A DNA stretch of 64,000 nt from Pantoea coffeiphila (GTDB lineage: Bacteria; Pseudomonadota; Gammaproteobacteria; Enterobacterales; Enterobacteriaceae). A model generated the notes under the pieces. It was not told the DNA's origin. It ran no database searches and saw only the letters and a program-made list of their open reading frames with translations. A program made the position numbers and the translations under genes. Below are positions 60,866 to 64,000 of the stretch, in pieces; position 1 is the stretch's first letter; every line of letters starts with the position of its first letter. Where the stretch lies: contig NZ_JAFBFW010000010.1 in NCBI RefSeq assembly GCF_016909495.1, positions 62,001 through 126,000 of the forward strand. Direction: 5' to 3'.

Positions 60866-60881
60866 TCAGCAAACGTTTGCT
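60866..60881. promoter_or_regulatory. PurR-type operator upstream of xanP
   Basis: GCAAACGTTTGC (60869-60880) is a perfect palindrome equal to the core of the PurR operator, about 55 bases upstream of the xanP start. PurR with hypoxanthine or guanine represses purine genes in E. coli. Regulation of this permease is inferred from the site and the function of the gene. Confidence 0.75.
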
Positions 60882-60934
60882 TTTAATCGGCAGAAGATTA
60901 AAATCGCCACTTTATTACCGCTGGAACCCCGAAC

Positions 60935-62320
60935 ATGTCCGTTGATGCCCATGAAACCGCTGCTCGCCAATCTTCTCCGGTGAGCAAAAGTGAGTTGATT
61001 TATCGTCTTGAAGATCGTCCTCCGCTCCCTCAGACCCTGTTTGCCGCGTGTCAGCACCTGCTGGCGATGTTCGTTGCGGTCATTACGCCAGCATTGCTAA
61101 TTTGCCAGGCCCTCGGCTTACCGGCCCAGGATACGCAACACATCATCAGCATGTCCCTGTTTGCTTCCGGCGTGGCATCCATTCTGCAAATTAAAACCTG
61201 GGGACCGGTGGGTTCCGGGCTGCTCTCTATCCAGGGAACCAGTTTTAACTTTGTCTCACCGCTGATCATGGGCGGGCTGGCGCTGAAAAACGGCGGTGCT
61301 GACGTCCCGACCATGATGGCAGCACTGTTCGGCACGCTGATGCTCGCCTCCTGTACCGAAATGGCACTGTCCCGCGTTCTGCACCTGGCGCGCCGGGTCA
61401 TCACCCCGCTGGTTTCCGGCATCGTGGTGATGATTATCGGTCTGTCGCTGATTCAGGTCGGTCTGACCTCTATCGGTGGTGGCTATGCGGCGATGAATGA
61501 TCACACCTTCGGCGCACCAAAAAATCTGCTGCTGGCCGGCGCCGTTCTGGCGGTGATTATTCTGTTGAACCGTCAGCGTAATCCCTATCTGCGCGTAGCC
61601 TCACTGGTGATAGCGATGGCAGTCGGCTATCTGCTGGCGTGGGCTCTGGGTATGCTGCCGGCAGACACAACGCCGACCAATACCTCCCTGGTGGCGATTC
61701 CGATGCCGTTCTATTACGGGCTGGGTATCGACTGGAACCTGTTAATTCCGCTGATGCTGGTATTTATGGTGACCTCTCTGGAAACTATTGGCGACATTAC
61801 CGCGACTTCTGACGTTTCAGAACAGCCGGTCAGTGGCCCGCTATATATGAAGCGACTCAAGGGCGGCGTGTTGGCGAACGGCCTTAACTCCTGCGTTTCC
61901 GCACTGTTTAATACCTTTCCAAACTCCTGCTTCGGACAGAATAACGGCGTGATCCAGCTGACCGGCGTTGCCAGCCGCTACGTAGGGTTTGTGGTAGCAC
62001 TGATGCTGATTGTGCTGGGACTGTTCCCGGCGGTAAGTGGCTTCGTGCAGCATATTCCTGAACCGGTACTCGGCGGTGCAACGATTGTCATGTTTGGTAC
62101 GATTGCCGCTTCCGGAGTGCGCATCGTGTCACGTGAGCCGTTAAACCGCCGCGCGATTATGATTATTGCCCTGTCGCTGGCGGTTGGGCTGGGCGTATCA
62201 CAGCAGCCACTGATCCTGCAGTTCGCGCCAGACTGGCTGAAAACGCTGCTCTCTTCCGGCATCGCGGCAGGCGGGATCACTGCTATTGTTCTGAATCTGG
62301 TGTTCCCGCAGGAAAAATAA
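60935..62320 (+). CDS. xanP: Xanthine permease XanP (NAT/NCS2 family)
   Basis: XanP is a proton-coupled high-affinity xanthine importer. The 461 residues make about 12-14 membrane segments. NAT signatures are the QH motif region [13 protein letters not shown], the substrate segment [11 protein letters not shown], and [21 protein letters not shown]. It closely follows E. coli YicE/XanP in both length and position between recG and yicH. The PurR-type palindrome lies upstream. Confidence 0.95.
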   Translation: MSVDAHETAARQSSPVSKSELIYRLEDRPPLPQTLFAACQHLLAMFVAVITPALLICQALGLPAQDTQHIISMSLFASGVASILQIKTWGPVGSGLLSIQGTSFNFVSPLIMGGLALKNGGADVPTMMAALFGTLMLASCTEMALSRVLHLARRVITPLVSGIVVMIIGLSLIQVGLTSIGGGYAAMNDHTFGAPKNLLLAGAVLAVIILLNRQRNPYLRVASLVIAMAVGYLLAWALGMLPADTTPTNTSLVAIPMPFYYGLGIDWNLLIPLMLVFMVTSLETIGDITATSDVSEQPVSGPLYMKRLKGGVLANGLNSCVSALFNTFPNSCFGQNNGVIQLTGVASRYVGFVVALMLIVLGLFPAVSGFVQHIPEPVLGGATIVMFGTIAASGVRIVSREPLNRRAIMIIALSLAVGLGVSQQPLILQFAPDWLKTLLSSGIAAGGITAIVLNLVFPQEK

Positions 62321-62448
62321 TTCCGCAGCGGTCATAGTCGTACGAATACAGGGCGGATAATTTCCGCCCTGCAAGTGCCTTCCCGGTTGAGAAACGGCGA
62401 TAAATCAGGCATAACAAGCCATTACCGATTTTCCACGGGATGGTTGCA

Positions 62449-64000
62449 ATGAAATTTCTCGGAAAAGTTTTGCTCACGCTGCTACTGGTGTTACTGCTGG
62501 TCATCGTTGCTCTTTATGTGCTGCTGCAAACCCAGTGGGGTGCAGGATGGATTAGCCGCCAGATTAGCGATGACAGCGCCTATCAGCTCTCTATGAGTAA
62601 AATAGAGCATGACTTTTCTAATCCCAGCCATCTCCTGCTTGATAACGTTGCCTTTGGCCGGGATGGTCAGCCCGCTACGCTGGTCGCTAAACGCGTCGAC
62701 CTCGGTCTGAGCCTCAAGCAATTCAGCAATCCACTTCATTTCTCCAGCATCCGGCTGAACCAGGGAACGCTAAATCTGAATAACGGCAATCCGCCGGTTT
62801 CTTTACAGGCCGACCGACTCCAGCTTAGCCAGATGGCGCTTAATCGCTCCCAGGATAACTGGTCATTACAGGCTCAGCGGGTGGATGGCGGTATTATTCC
62901 CTGGCAGCCAGAAGCGACCGAACGTCCAGACTATCAGGCCAGCTTCCAGATCAGCGCCGGGTCGCTGTTGCTGAATGGCGTACCGGCGGCGAATGCGCTC
63001 ATTGAAGGCAATGTGAAAGGACGGGAATGGACGATTAGCAATCTTGGTGCAGATGTCGCTCGGGGATCGGCGACGGCAAATGCCCACCGTGATGCGTCCG
63101 GCAACTGGCAGGTTTCCAGCCTGCGGCTGAACAGCATTCGCCTGCAAAGTGATAAGACGCTGAGTGATTTTTTACAACCCCTGTTGTCTCTTCCTGAAGT
63201 ACGGCTGGGCAGGGTCGATGTGACCGATGCCCGCCTGGAAGGGCGCGACTGGGCGGTCACCGATCTGGATTTAGTGCTGAAAAATATCACGCTGAGCCAC
63301 GGTGACTGGCAGAGTGATGGCGGATCGCTGGCGATGAACGCCAGTAGTGTTGTCAACGGGAGCCTGCAGCTGGACGATCCAATTGCAAATCTGGACTTTT
63401 CTCCGCAGGGTATTGAGCTATCACAGTTCAGCTCTCGCTGGGTTAACGGCCTGATCCGCGCCCAGGGCAGCTGGAACCGCAGCGATAAAACGCTGAACCT
63501 GGATGAAGTGGTCATCGCGGGTCTGGAGTACACGCTTCCCTCAACCTGGCGTGAGCGCTGGACTCAAGCGCTACCGAGCTGGCTGGATAGCGTTGAAATT
63601 AAGAAATTCAGCGCTAATCGCAATCTGATCATTGATATCGATCCGGCATTCCCTTTCCAGATGACGTCTTTAGAAGGCACCGGCAACAATCTGCTGCTGG
63701 CGCACAACCACCAGTGGGGGATCTGGGCGGGAAATCTGAGCCTGAATGCGGCCGAAGCCACCTTCAATCGCGTTGACTTGCGTCACCCTTCACTCACCCT
63801 GGCCGCAGATGAAAATAGCATTAATTTCACTGAGATGAGCGCTTTTAGTGGTGACGGCATGCTGGAAGGTAACGCCAAAATAAGCCAACAGCCTGACAGA
63901 AGCACATCCTTTACGCTGAATGGCCGCCAGGTCGCGTTTAACCTGTTGCAGAACTGGGGATGGTCACCGCTTCCGCAGAGCAAAGGCAATCTACAACTCA
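62449..64000 (+). CDS. yicH: AsmA family protein YicH, 3' end beyond window
   Basis: The visible 517 codons start MKFLGKVLLTLLLVLLLVIV, a single N-terminal membrane anchor, followed by a long beta-rich periplasmic region with AsmA-type repeats (LLLDNVAFGRDGQPA, LRLNSIRLQSDKTLSDF, VEIKKFSANRNLIID). AsmA-like proteins are linked to phospholipid transport to the outer membrane. The role of YicH itself is poorly defined. ATG 62449 has ACGGGA eight bases upstream; an in-frame ATG at 62440 is an alternative. The frame is open to the window end. Confidence 0.88.
   Translation, partial: MKFLGKVLLTLLLVLLLVIVALYVLLQTQWGAGWISRQISDDSAYQLSMSKIEHDFSNPSHLLLDNVAFGRDGQPATLVAKRVDLGLSLKQFSNPLHFSSIRLNQGTLNLNNGNPPVSLQADRLQLSQMALNRSQDNWSLQAQRVDGGIIPWQPEATERPDYQASFQISAGSLLLNGVPAANALIEGNVKGREWTISNLGADVARGSATANAHRDASGNWQVSSLRLNSIRLQSDKTLSDFLQPLLSLPEVRLGRVDVTDARLEGRDWAVTDLDLVLKNITLSHGDWQSDGGSLAMNASSVVNGSLQLDDPIANLDFSPQGIELSQFSSRWVNGLIRAQGSWNRSDKTLNLDEVVIAGLEYTLPSTWRERWTQALPSWLDSVEIKKFSANRNLIIDIDPAFPFQMTSLEGTGNNLLLAHNHQWGIWAGNLSLNAAEATFNRVDLRHPSLTLAADENSINFTEMSAFSGDGMLEGNAKISQQPDRSTSFTLNGRQVAFNLLQNWGWSPLPQSKGNLQL

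Overview
The window is a stretch of chromosome from a member of the Enterobacterales. Gene order and protein similarity point to an Erwinia/Pantoea-like relative of E. coli rather than E. coli itself. The backbone follows the familiar order gpsA-secB-grxC-yibN, envC-yibQ, tdh-kbl, hldD-waaF-waaC, LPS core cluster, waaA-waaE-coaD, mutM, rpmG-rpmB, radC, coaBC-dut-slmA, pyrE-rph, yicC, yicG, ligB, gmk-rpoZ-spoT-trmH-recG, xanP, yicH. Backbone genes are moderately GC-rich. The variable parts (some LPS glycosyltransferases, and above all a 17 kb island after yicC) are AT-rich.

Bases 1-6700 hold housekeeping genes: partial gpsA, the SecB chaperone, glutaredoxin 3, a rhodanese, the amidase activator EnvC, YibQ, and the threonine degradation pair kbl-tdh. 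The phosphoglycerate mutase gene gpmI that precedes envC in E. coli is missing. Only a short decayed 3' end is left at about 1922-2083.

Bases 6800-23700 are the LPS inner and outer core locus. ADP-heptose synthesis (hldD) and heptosyltransferases I and II (waaC, waaF) are followed by a GT4 enzyme, an O-antigen ligase, a GT2 enzyme, and a divergent GT9 plus deacetylase pair. Next come a waaQ-wabG-wabH block like that of Klebsiella and Serratia, another GT9 and GT2, and then waaA, waaE and coaD.

Bases 23700-33000 carry DNA repair (mutM), ribosomal proteins L28 and L33, radC, coenzyme A and dUTP metabolism, the nucleoid occlusion factor slmA, and rph-pyrE with a clear transcription attenuator. 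A nupC nucleoside transporter, a DUF3574 lipoprotein and yicC follow.

Bases 32950-49900 are an integrated, probably mobilizable island. Its P4-type integrase targets the 3' end of yicC. The right junction carries a second copy of the last seven yicC codons, encoding the same peptide tail with different synonymous codons. From left to right the island holds the integrase; a SMEK-like protein and a small unknown protein; a ParB/Srx-like protein; a D12-class DNA adenine methylase; and an ATPase with a possible TOPRIM region. These look like a candidate anti-phage module that I cannot match to a named system. Then come a MobC-like protein and relaxase, a small membrane protein, and a minus-strand operon of three tyrosine recombinases with two small proteins. 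The operon resembles Tn554, RIT or gamma-mobile-trio modules. AlpA and a DUF6387-like protein end the island.

Bases 49900-52300 carry a displaced terminator, yjdM, an orphan LuxR-type response regulator and AT-rich DNA without clear genes. The rest returns to the conserved backbone: yicG, ligB, the stringent-response operon gmk/rpoZ/spoT/trmH/recG, xanP with a perfect PurR-type palindrome upstream, and the start of yicH.
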